Assembly: GCA_023436525.1 (NCBI GenBank)
Contig: JAEZIW010000099.1
Coordinates: 1-8,930 of the forward strand
Source: Bacillota bacterium
GTDB taxonomy: Bacteria > Bacillota > Clostridia > Christensenellales > SZUA-584
Direction: 5' to 3'
Length of the DNA stretch: 8,930 nucleotides
Positions 1 to 5,953 of the stretch are shown here, piece after piece. Made by a program: the position numbers and the translations under genes. Numbering within the stretch: the first letter of the stretch is position 1; each line of letters opens with the position of its first letter. The notes beneath the pieces are model-generated. The model ran no database searches. It was not told where the DNA came from and was given only the letters and a program-made list of their open reading frames with translations.

Positions 1-936
1 GATGAAGAAAAGAACAACATCAAAAACGCATCCGCTCAGGTTCCGGTCTTCTTCTCCGCGAACATGTCACTCGGTGTGAATCTGCAGATCGAGCTTTGCC
101 GAAAAGCCGCCTCGTTCCTCGGGGAAGACTGCGATATCGAGATTGTAGAAAAGCACCACAACCAGAAGGTGGATGCCCCCAGCGGCACCGCGCTTGCCAT
201 TGCAGAAGCGATTAACGACGCGCTGATGACGTCCAAGCCGCTGACCTGCGGACGCTGCACGCGTACAGAGAAGCGCGGGCGTGAAATCGGCATCCATGCG
301 GTGCGCGGCGGCACGATTCCCGGCGAACACAGCGTTTATTTCATCGGCATGGATGAAATCGTTGAAATCAAACACACAGCCCAGTCGAGGCAGATTTTTG
401 CGCTGGGCGCATTACGCGCCGCCGCTTTTGTCTGCGGTAAACCGGCCGGATATTACAGCATGAACGATATCATCAGCCAATCCGCCGTCACTAGCGTATA
501 TAAGGACGATGGGCAGGCCATGGTCACGCTGTCGGCTCTTCAGTTTTCGCCCGAAATCATCTCGAACGTGTTTTGCGATATCGCAGACGCGGGCATAAAA
601 ATTGATATCATCAGCCAGACAATGCCGTTCAACAGCAAGGTGGGGTTATCCTTCTCTCTCCCCCGCACGGATTTGAACAGCTGCCTTAAGGTGATTGCGA
701 AATACAAAAAAAATTGCGAAGAGATTATCGAAACATCTTCTCTCTCGAAGCTGACCGTGGAGGGCGCAGGTATGCAGCAGCAAACCGGCGTGGCCGCAAA
801 GCTGTTCGGCGCGCTCGCAAAGAAGGACATTGGCATCGCGATTATCACGACATCGGAAACGAACATCAGCTTTTGCGTGGAAACGAGCAAGGCGGCGGAT
901 GCGATCAGCGTGGTGGCGGAAGCGTTCTGTTTATAA
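1..936 (+). CDS. dapB: 4-hydroxy-tetrahydrodipicolinate reductase (DapB) C-terminal part fused to tandem aspartokinase-type ACT domains; 5' end cut by window
   Basis: DapB reduces 4-hydroxy-tetrahydrodipicolinate with NAD(P)H in the cytoplasmic DAP/lysine pathway. The open frame runs from base 1 to TAA at 934-936, giving 311 visible residues; the first ATG (base 64) is internal. The N-terminal nucleotide-binding GxxGxxG region, roughly 95 residues, lies outside the window. Visible residues 51-64 carry the DapB signature KHHNQKVDAPSGTA, with His52/His53, catalytic Lys56 and the PSGT substrate loop. The reductase fold ends near residue 159, at GYYSMNDIIS. The same frame continues for about 150 residues that match the regulatory end of aspartokinase: ACT1 at about 172-236 (IDIIS, SFSLPRTDL) and ACT2 at about 251-311 (GVAAKLFGALA, TTSETNISF). 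Ordinary DapB stops at about 250 residues. The only ATG at the junction (460) has no Shine-Dalgarno, so one fused protein is favoured. Feedback by lysine is inferred. Confidence 0.9.
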   Translation, partial: DEEKNNIKNASAQVPVFFSANMSLGVNLQIELCRKAASFLGEDCDIEIVEKHHNQKVDAPSGTALAIAEAINDALMTSKPLTCGRCTRTEKRGREIGIHAVRGGTIPGEHSVYFIGMDEIVEIKHTAQSRQIFALGALRAAAFVCGKPAGYYSMNDIISQSAVTSVYKDDGQAMVTLSALQFSPEIISNVFCDIADAGIKIDIISQTMPFNSKVGLSFSLPRTDLNSCLKVIAKYKKNCEEIIETSSLSKLTVEGAGMQQQTGVAAKLFGALAKKDIGIAIITTSETNISFCVETSKAADAISVVAEAFCL

Positions 937-993
937 TTTAGAATTAAGAATGTAGAATTAAAAATTATTAATGCAGAAATAGTGAACTATCAA

Positions 994-1020
994 GGCGCGG
1001 AGCTTCCGCGTCTTTTGTTT
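994..1020 (+). terminator. Rho-independent terminator after dapB-ACT
   Basis: An 8-bp GC-rich stem (994-1001 with 1005-1012, one G-U pair, 3-base loop) is followed by TTTTGTTT. It lies about 58 bases after the dapB stop, on the sense strand, and is the expected end of that transcript. Confidence 0.7.
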
Positions 1021-1056
1021 ATATAAAATAATATCAGTTTATTGAAAAACACAGAG

Positions 1057-1082
1057 TATACCCATCGGGGTACAGTTATCTC
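1057..1082. repeat. Degenerate direct repeat family A, copy 1
   Basis: A 26-base segment starting TATACC and containing CGGGGT then TATCTC. It recurs at 1234-1260 with a few substitutions and one indel. A weaker third relative (core CTCCGGAGTATAGG) lies at 1337-1350. The copies sit only in the spacer, outside any gene. Confidence 0.5.
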
Positions 1083-1104
1083 TTTACTTATCAATTTTCC
1101 GTAG

Positions 1105-1126
1105 GGAACGACCTCCGTGTCGTTCC
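1105..1126. repeat. Perfect 8-bp inverted repeat (hairpin element)
   Basis: GGAACGAC (1105-1112) and GTCGTTCC (1119-1126) pair perfectly around a six-base loop. No T-run follows on either strand, so it is not an intrinsic terminator. Its form resembles the short palindromic elements scattered between genes in many gut Clostridia; that resemblance is from memory and untested here. Confidence 0.55.
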
Positions 1127-1180
1127 GAGCTTATTTACCGAAACAAGCACAGGGATGGCTCTCATTGAAAGACAAAAACA

Positions 1181-1213
1181 AAAGAGTCCTTTTGGCGGTG
1201 TTTGCCGTAATTG
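1181..1213. repeat. Direct repeat family B, copy 1 (33 bases)
   Basis: This segment matches 1296-1328 at 27 of 33 positions, and all six differences are transitions. Both copies keep an AAAAG...CTTTT mini-hairpin followed at once by a GGCGG...TGCCG stem-loop. The second stem is weaker here, held by G-U pairs. Confidence 0.55.
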
Positions 1214-1233
1214 AGTATTGTCTGGCACCACAT

Positions 1234-1260
1234 TATACCTCTCCGGGGTGCAGGTATCTC
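1234..1260. repeat. Degenerate direct repeat family A, copy 2
   Basis: The partner of the copy at 1057-1082: it shares the TATACC start, the CGGGGT core, CAG, and the TATCTC end, with one extra base. It follows family B copy 1 by about 20 bases. Confidence 0.5.
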
Positions 1261-1295
1261 AACTTTTCTTATGTGTATTGAAAACAGATTAAAAA

Positions 1296-1328
1296 AAAGA
1301 GCCCTTTTGGCGGCATCTGCCGCGATTG
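1296..1328. repeat. Direct repeat family B, copy 2, with strong stem-loop
   Basis: The partner of 1181-1213. Here the inner stem is perfect: GCGGCA (1310-1315) pairs with TGCCGC (1318-1323). Read on the minus strand, this hairpin is followed 11 bases later by eight T residues (complement of 1291-1298). It could therefore help end the minus-strand operon that stops at 1416, but the gap makes it a poor textbook terminator. Confidence 0.5.
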
Positions 1329-1415
1329 CTTTAACCCTCCGGAGTATAGGAAACCTTTTTAAAGAAGTGTCATAAGAGTTCTTCGAATTGCAGGGACGAA
1401 TCTCCCTTTATTCCT

Positions 1416-2102
1416 TCAACTCAGCCTCTGCCCCATGGCTGCTTTACCGAAAAGCGCGTTATACCGCTTCTCAAGCTTTTCTCGCGACAGTATCGGCCCA
1501 TGCCCCGGGCATATTAACGCCGCCTCGGTTTTAAGTATTGTCTCCCACGCTGCCTTGATATCATCGGGACAATCAGCAAAAGGCGGATAAAGCGAGCTAC
1601 CCACACCAAAAACGGTATCGCCTGAGAAAAAATAATCGCCGATGTGCAACCCGATGGACCCCTTGGTATGGGCACCGAGCGGCAGCACTGTCGCCTCAAA
1701 ACCGAATTCGCAAAGACTCAGCACCGCATCCGCGGCAATAATGTCGGCCGTCACCGGCTCATAATGCTCCGTCTGCGCCGGAACCACATTATGCCCCGCG
1801 CCGGATATCAACCGCGTAAGCGGATACGTGCCTCTCGGCACGGGTGTGTTCCCCTGCCGCAGGCATTCGGCCTCAGCCGCGCCGACAACAACTTTGGCTC
1901 CGGTATATAACTGCAGCGCCCGTGCGCTGCCCGCATGATCGTAATGCGTATGCGTCAGCAGCAGCAGCGGTATGGTCAGCTTCATCGGCAGTATGCGCCT
2001 TTTAAAAGCCTCTATGCGCCCCTTTCTCGCCGCGTCCACCACAATGCCGTAATCTCCGTCATGAACAAGCCATGACGTTCCCACAAGTCTCTGAACGGTC
2101 AT
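1416..2102 (-). CDS. MBL-fold metallo-hydrolase
   Basis: A 228-residue protein of the metallo-beta-lactamase superfamily, cytoplasmic because no signal peptide is seen. The metal site is complete: HTHYDH at residues 51-56 (HxHxDH motif), His145 in GAHTKGS, Asp162 in SGDTVFG, and His201 in CPGHGPI. The length and the plain core suit small hydrolases of the glyoxalase-II-like group. The substrate could be a thioester, lactone or phosphoester, and the sequence does not decide. It is the last gene of the five-gene minus-strand operon, 12 bases after the DinB-like gene. Its ribosome site AAGGAGG lies on that gene's stop codon. The bases between this site and the ATG are CTCCTT, complementary to AAGGAG, so the site could be partly masked by a small hairpin. 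Confidence 0.88.
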   Translation of the reverse strand: MTVQRLVGTSWLVHDGDYGIVVDAARKGRIEAFKRRILPMKLTIPLLLLTHTHYDHAGSARALQLYTGAKVVVGAAEAECLRQGNTPVPRGTYPLTRLISGAGHNVVPAQTEHYEPVTADIIAADAVLSLCEFGFEATVLPLGAHTKGSIGLHIGDYFFSGDTVFGVGSSLYPPFADCPDDIKAAWETILKTEAALICPGHGPILSREKLEKRYNALFGKAAMGQRLS

Positions 2103-2116
2103 AAGGAGCCCTCCTT
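2103..2116 (-). promoter_or_regulatory. Self-complementary ribosome binding site of the MBL gene
   Basis: On the minus strand this reads AAGGAGGGCTCCTT directly before the ATG. The Shine-Dalgarno AAGGAG can pair with CTCCTT (5-6 bp, 2-4 base loop). This could make initiation depend on ribosomes arriving from the upstream DinB-like gene. The pairing is seen; the regulatory role is inference. Confidence 0.4.
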
Positions 2117-2627
2117 AATCAAATTCACACTGCCTGCGTACTTCTATTTTGTCAATCAGGCCGAGAACCTTTGGCCATCGCCCCGTTTTCGCTATGACGA
2201 AGCCCATCAGCATGCCGATATGCATATCGAGGTGACGGTGCTGCCCGATTATCAGCTCAAACTGAGTGAGGTCGCTTTTTTCCGGTTTTTCGTGCAGCCG
2301 TTCGTCGGTCAGCTCATCAAGATATCGTATGATCTTTATCTCAACTTGATCAGCATAAGTCTTCAGGATTTCACGGGATAGAAATGCACCGCCGGGCATG
2401 TTGAGATCATTCAGCCCCTCTGTGTGAAAATCAGGCTCGGTATAAACAAACGGATTGATATAACATCTGTCCAGAGAATGCAGCGTGTGATACACATGCT
2501 TATACAGCGGCGTGCCGCAATACATGTCGCTCCACATATCATCAGGTATGCAGTCAACCACGTTTTTCAGGCTCCAGATTGATTTTTCGGTGGCGTGCCT
2601 TAAGGCCGCTGAATAAGACGGGTTCAT
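2115..2627 (-). CDS. DinB-like (YfiT/DinB four-helix superfamily) protein
   Basis: A 170-residue soluble protein. The His pattern is that of DinB-superfamily metal-binding four-helix bundles: a first His in YKHVYHTLHSLD (His44, 47 or 50) and a later pair four residues apart in QHRHLDMHIGML (His132 and His136). Length also fits the family (about 150-175). Some relatives are thiol-dependent transferases (bacillithiol or mycothiol S-transferases), while many have no known role, so no reaction is assigned. The AGGAGG site is 7 bases before the ATG and overlaps the TAG stop of the upstream membrane-protein gene, so translation is probably coupled. Its place in an operon with an esterase and an acyltransferase does not reveal its substrate. 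Confidence 0.75.
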   Translation of the reverse strand: MNPSYSAALRHATEKSIWSLKNVVDCIPDDMWSDMYCGTPLYKHVYHTLHSLDRCYINPFVYTEPDFHTEGLNDLNMPGGAFLSREILKTYADQVEIKIIRYLDELTDERLHEKPEKSDLTQFELIIGQHRHLDMHIGMLMGFVIAKTGRWPKVLGLIDKIEVRRQCEFD

Positions 2628-2636
2628 GTCGTCCTC

Positions 2637-3344
2637 CTAATAAAACAGCCGCCGCCGCACCTCTTCTTTAAAGTTCTTTCGATGCTCGAGAATCAAGGAG
2701 GCCGCACCGAGTATTCCAAACGGAATCAGCGCGTAAAAAGACCATGTGAGTTCAAAAGCCGCCGGGTTGTTCAGCTTGATGATGACCTCCAAGATCAGCA
2801 CAAACAAACCCGTCGCAAAGAAAATCCCCGCCGCTTTTTTCAGCAGCGTCATACGCGTTGATTTTGTGAACAGCAGCGCGAGTATAATGATTGCGATACT
2901 GGCTGCCACCGTGATGGGCATACCCAGCCCGACGAACCAATGGCCGCCGTTCGTCCTCTCTATAAACAACAGATACAGCAGTGAGGCTGCACAGTTGACG
3001 GACAAGAAAATAACCGTGTGGTAGCGTTTAAAGTAAAAGGGCATCACAATGAATATGAATATCAGCGCCATTGCCCCCACAATATAAGCCGACCACGACA
3101 GCCCGCCGCCATCCAGTATATCAAGCAGTATTGTGATCATCATTGGAATCATCAATATCAGCCCGGCCAATGTCGCAAAATAGCGTTTGTCGATGCGATT
3201 GATCAGCGATTCGAGGTATCTCGGATACGGCCTGTCGAGCGGCTCCTGCCAAGGTGTTTTTGGATTTTGCACCTCCACGCTGCAAAGCGGGCAATATTTT
3301 TCACTTTTGGCGAGCTCAACGCCGCAGTTCACACAGTATGACAT
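2637..3344 (-). CDS. Zinc-ribbon, six-helix membrane protein (DUF6320-like)
   Basis: A 235-residue protein from the ATG at 3342-3344. An in-frame GTG three codons upstream (3351-3353) directly abuts the GAGGGG Shine-Dalgarno, whereas the ATG has 8-base spacing, so the ATG is preferred. The N-terminus holds a zinc-ribbon knuckle pair, CVNC...CPLC, with four Cys at about residues 4, 7, 18 and 21. It is followed by about 35 polar residues and then six hydrophobic segments (roughly 56-76, 85-105, 110-129, 138-160, 169-190, 200-219). The tail is short and basic. It is an integral membrane protein with no catalytic motif that I can see. From memory, proteins of this design (DUF6320) accompany AATase-like acyltransferase and alpha/beta-hydrolase genes in Clostridia, as here, but I could not check that. 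A scaffold or sensor role is speculation. Confidence 0.75.
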   Translation of the reverse strand: MSYCVNCGVELAKSEKYCPLCSVEVQNPKTPWQEPLDRPYPRYLESLINRIDKRYFATLAGLILMIPMMITILLDILDGGGLSWSAYIVGAMALIFIFIVMPFYFKRYHTVIFLSVNCAASLLYLLFIERTNGGHWFVGLGMPITVAASIAIIILALLFTKSTRMTLLKKAAGIFFATGLFVLILEVIIKLNNPAAFELTWSFYALIPFGILGAASLILEHRKNFKEEVRRRLFY

Positions 3345-3363
3345 CTTTTTCACCCCTCATTGT

Positions 3364-4656
3364 TTACCATCTTTGGTTGCTCTCAATTTTAACCGGTACA
3401 CCTAGCTTCACAAGAAAACGGAAAAACGCGCGTTCGAGTGTGCTTTCTTTTATCGTCCTCACAAAGTTCATAATAAGCGTTCCATTATACGAGAGTGCGC
3501 CGCACACCACCTTGTTGCGCGATAACGGGCCGAGTATAAAATCCATACGCGTGACGTACCGCGCCATCTCATCCGGCAGCGTTACATTCCTAAGGTTCGA
3601 TATGCTTGTTGAGCTTTTGCGGTCTCCCACCAAATTAAACGTCAGCTTCATCGCAATGTTCTTTATAAACAGCGGCGTCACGCGCAGCACGCGGCGCGTC
3701 TCAGATTTCACATTGGTGGATATTTTTGCGTTCAGCAGCTTTTCGGTGGCTTCGCTGCGCATGTAATGGTGCACCGCGCTCAGCACCTCATCGAAGCTGT
3801 ACGTGCCGTATTTTGGGTCGATCCCCGGATTCACATAGCTTGCAAAATTGCGCATGGTATTGGTGGGATAAAACCGCCTCAGATTAACCGGTATGCAGAT
3901 TTTCACAGGCTTCATGCGTTTCTCTCTCTTAACGATTCCGCGCTGCTGCTTGTCCACCGCCATGATAAGCACCGCCGTTAAATAGTCTGTCAGCGAGACA
4001 CCCTTTTCCTTCGCGCGAGTCAATACTTCGCGGGCGGGAATTAAGCCTGTAATCACGTTGATATAGCCGTCGCTTTCATCGGTGCCCTTGATATAATAGG
4101 CATTCGGTTCATGGCGTGTGCGCGTCATTTTCTTTGCGTATTTTAAATACGCATCTTCTGTTTCATCCGGTGCGGGTGGCTCACTGCAGTCGAGAATTTC
4201 TTTGCCACGCGGGATGTCGGCGCCGTATTTAATACGCAGGTATTCCGCCGTCAGCGTTTTGATGAAGCAAAGCCCGCCCGTGCCGTCCGTCAGCGCGTGG
4301 AAAATCTCCACCGCGATGCGTTTCTTGTAGTAAAGCACGCGGAACATGAATCCCTTGTTTGCCTTAAAATCCATATGCGCACATGGATACGGGCCGTCTT
4401 GCATAATCTCCGGGTACCCTTCGTTATGCTCAAGATAATACCAGAACAGGCCCGTCTTGAGCTTCAGCGCGAACCCCGGGAAACGTGAAAGGGTGGCACT
4501 CAGAGCCTGCTCGAGAACGCCGACATCAATGTCTTCCGTCAGGTCGGCAGACAGACGGAACAGCGCCTTCCAGTTGCGTCGTTTGGCTGCGGGATAGATT
4601 TTGGCTGCGTTGTCCAGCTTCATCCACTTTTTTTGTGCTTTATCTTTGCTGCTCAT
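3364..4656 (-). CDS. Alcohol acetyltransferase / condensation-domain-like acyltransferase
   Basis: A 430-residue protein of the CoA-dependent acyltransferase fold shared by alcohol acetyltransferases (AATase), PapA-type acyltransferases and NRPS condensation domains. The active-site motif HxxxDG is present as HALTDGTG, with His120 and Asp124-Gly125. The N-terminal half shows the usual layout, with ALSATLSRFPGF at about 51-62. Near the C-terminus a GPLSRNKVVCGALSYNGTL stretch corresponds to the second-lobe strand region of the fold. It stands alone, with no adenylation or carrier domain nearby, so transfer of an acyl group from CoA to an alcohol or lipid hydroxyl is more likely than peptide synthesis. 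It begins only 3 bases after the hydrolase stop, and its GGAG site lies in that gene's last codons, so the two are translationally coupled. The true donor and acceptor are unknown. Confidence 0.8.
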   Translation of the reverse strand: MSSKDKAQKKWMKLDNAAKIYPAAKRRNWKALFRLSADLTEDIDVGVLEQALSATLSRFPGFALKLKTGLFWYYLEHNEGYPEIMQDGPYPCAHMDFKANKGFMFRVLYYKKRIAVEIFHALTDGTGGLCFIKTLTAEYLRIKYGADIPRGKEILDCSEPPAPDETEDAYLKYAKKMTRTRHEPNAYYIKGTDESDGYINVITGLIPAREVLTRAKEKGVSLTDYLTAVLIMAVDKQQRGIVKREKRMKPVKICIPVNLRRFYPTNTMRNFASYVNPGIDPKYGTYSFDEVLSAVHHYMRSEATEKLLNAKISTNVKSETRRVLRVTPLFIKNIAMKLTFNLVGDRKSSTSISNLRNVTLPDEMARYVTRMDFILGPLSRNKVVCGALSYNGTLIMNFVRTIKESTLERAFFRFLVKLGVPVKIESNQRW

Positions 4657-4659
4657 TAT

Positions 4660-5538
4660 TTATGTCTCCAAAAAAGCGGCAATTTTATTTAATGCTTTCC
4701 TAGCTTCGGGTATTTTAAACAGCACATAAACGTGCCAAAGTCCGTCTTCTACGATCAGTTCGCAGTTGCATGCGCATTCGTTCAGCCGGTCAGCGAGCAT
4801 TCGCGCATCGTCCAGCAGCAGCTCACAGCTGCCCGCAAAAATCAGCGATGGCGGCAGGCCGGTCAAATCACCGTATATGGGCGATACGAACGGGTTGCTC
4901 TGCTGCCCCTGCGCATACGCGTCGGCGGCAATATGCAGCGCTTTAATCGAAAGCGTCGGGTCTTTTCGGCGGTTGTCAATGTGCGATTGACCCGTAAATG
5001 TTAAGTCCGTCCACGGTGAGAGGCTAACCAGCTTTTCGGGCTGCGGAAGGCCAAGCTCTTTGAGCTTTAAACACAATGCAAATATCAGCCCGCCGCCCGC
5101 CGATTCTCCCGCGAGCGCGATGCGGCCAAAACTGTTGTCGAGCAGATATTGATATGCGCTCAGCGCATCGTCCAGAGCTGCCGGAAACGGGTTTTCCGGC
5201 GCAAGCCGGTATGCCACCGCCAGCACCTTCTGCTTTGTTTCCACCGCCAGCACACCGGCGGCACCGCGCGCATAGTTTAGGCATCCGGCCACGTATCCGC
5301 CGCCGTGAAGATACAATATCACACCGTTGCCGGGCACCATTTCCTTCGGAACCGCAAAGCAGGCATCAAGTCCGCACAACGGAATCGGCTCGAAAGACAC
5401 CTTAGATGCGAGCGACCCTGCCATGATTTTTCCGAGACTGTCCTGAAAGCCCCTTGATGTTTTGATGCTGAATTTGTCGAGTATCGGCTTTAGCAACCGG
5501 ATTTGGGCACGAACGAACAGGCTTTGAAAACTTGGCAT
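4660..5538 (-). CDS. Alpha/beta-hydrolase fold-3 (HSL family) esterase/lipase
   Basis: A 292-residue protein of the hormone-sensitive-lipase family, acting on carboxyl esters. It has the oxyanion-hole motif HGGG (residues 78-81), RLAPENPFPAALDDA (111-125), and the nucleophile elbow GESAGG with Ser146. The catalytic His is His269 in GLWHVY. The acid position reads CELLLDDA, so the acid is probably Glu239, where many relatives have Asp in DPLRD, or else Asp243. There is no clear signal peptide, so it is presumably intracellular. It is the first gene of the minus-strand operon. An AAGGAG site sits 7 bases before the ATG, and a good promoter lies about 30 bases upstream of the ATG. Its pairing with an acyltransferase suggests synthesis and hydrolysis of the same kind of ester; this is inference. 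Confidence 0.88.
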   Translation of the reverse strand: MPSFQSLFVRAQIRLLKPILDKFSIKTSRGFQDSLGKIMAGSLASKVSFEPIPLCGLDACFAVPKEMVPGNGVILYLHGGGYVAGCLNYARGAAGVLAVETKQKVLAVAYRLAPENPFPAALDDALSAYQYLLDNSFGRIALAGESAGGGLIFALCLKLKELGLPQPEKLVSLSPWTDLTFTGQSHIDNRRKDPTLSIKALHIAADAYAQGQQSNPFVSPIYGDLTGLPPSLIFAGSCELLLDDARMLADRLNECACNCELIVEDGLWHVYVLFKIPEARKALNKIAAFLET

Positions 5539-5568
5539 GTAGTCGCTCCTTCTTTTTCACTTAATTTC

Positions 5569-5597
5569 AGCATACCGCATAAGAGGGCCAATATCAA
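5569..5597 (-). promoter_or_regulatory. Sigma-A-type promoter for the five-gene operon
   Basis: On the minus strand, TTGATA (complement of 5592-5597) and TATGCT (complement of 5569-5574) are separated by exactly 17 bases. They match 5 of 6 and 4 of 6 consensus positions. The -10 box is about 30 bases upstream of the hydrolase ATG, giving a short leader that contains the AAGGAG site. Confidence 0.6.
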
Positions 5598-5953
5598 ACA
5601 ATATATGTGTAAAGTCGGCACATATCGTTTTTAATTATCATGTTGATCTTCCCAAATTATAAAAAATGATGCGCCGGTCTCGTTGCTTTGGAAAGCAATT
5701 AATTGCGTCATACAAGCCACTACAAAAAGCGGCGTGTACCTACAGCCACGGTATGAACAGAAACCCCACTCATAAAGCGCTATGGCATGGGATGCCAATC
5801 TACCTCGCAGCCGACAAGCCCAGCATGACAACGTCGTTGTCTTCTAGATCGGCATGCCTTTTTAATGCGGCCTCAGATTGTTAAAGTGGCCCCGGCTGCT
5901 ATGCCGACTCATGCCGCGACGAAGGGAACGTATCTTATGGCAAACCGCTGTCA
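5598..5953. other. Spacer with possible decayed coding DNA
   Basis: About 355 bases lie between the operon promoter and the end of the cupin gene. No intact gene is convincing. On the minus strand, 5880 down to 5803 reads as 26 amino acids of ordinary composition (ending DVVMLGLSAAR) before a TAG stop. Downstream of this a different frame stays open to 5631 (66 codons from a weak internal ATG). This suggests a gene fragment with frame damage, but I do not recognise its family. A near-perfect palindrome, GACAACGTCGTTGTC, sits at 5827-5841. No terminator with a T-run was found for the cupin gene. Confidence 0.35.

Larger units (their letters stand above)
937..1415. other. Gene-poor spacer between convergent transcripts, rich in small repeats
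   Basis: This 479-base stretch separates dapB (plus strand) from the 3' end of the minus-strand operon. I see no convincing gene in it. It begins with an AT-rich patch carrying TAGAATTAA twice (939-947, 953-961), followed by the dapB terminator. After that come a perfect hairpin (1105-1126) and two families of imperfect direct repeats at 1057-1350. Two short overlapping open frames (1165-1281 from TTG, 38 aa; 1271-1375 from ATG, 34 aa) share a basic then hydrophobic peptide (KR-V/A-LLA). The second has no ribosome site, so neither is called as a gene. Confidence 0.6.

Noticed and set aside
36..375. Two minus-strand open frames of about 92-102 codons opposite dapB
   Set aside because: They lie opposite the strongly conserved DapB signature region and have no supporting motif or ribosome site.
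460..936. Separate ACT-domain gene starting at the ATG at 460
   Set aside because: No Shine-Dalgarno precedes it, and the ATG lies inside the conserved DapB C-terminus with no stop between the domains.
1057..1350. CRISPR-like array
   Set aside because: Only two to three imperfect copies, unequal spacing, two different repeat families and no cas genes.
1392..1407. AGGGA/TCCCT hairpin just past the MBL gene as a terminator
   Set aside because: The stem has only 5 bp and no T-run follows on the minus strand.
3345..3353. GTG start three codons upstream for the zinc-ribbon protein
   Set aside because: Its Shine-Dalgarno would touch the start codon; the ATG at 3344 has proper 8-base spacing.
3254..3766. 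170-codon open frame on the plus strand
   Set aside because: It spans the end of the acyltransferase gene and the start of the zinc-ribbon gene on the opposite strand, with no ribosome site or domain.
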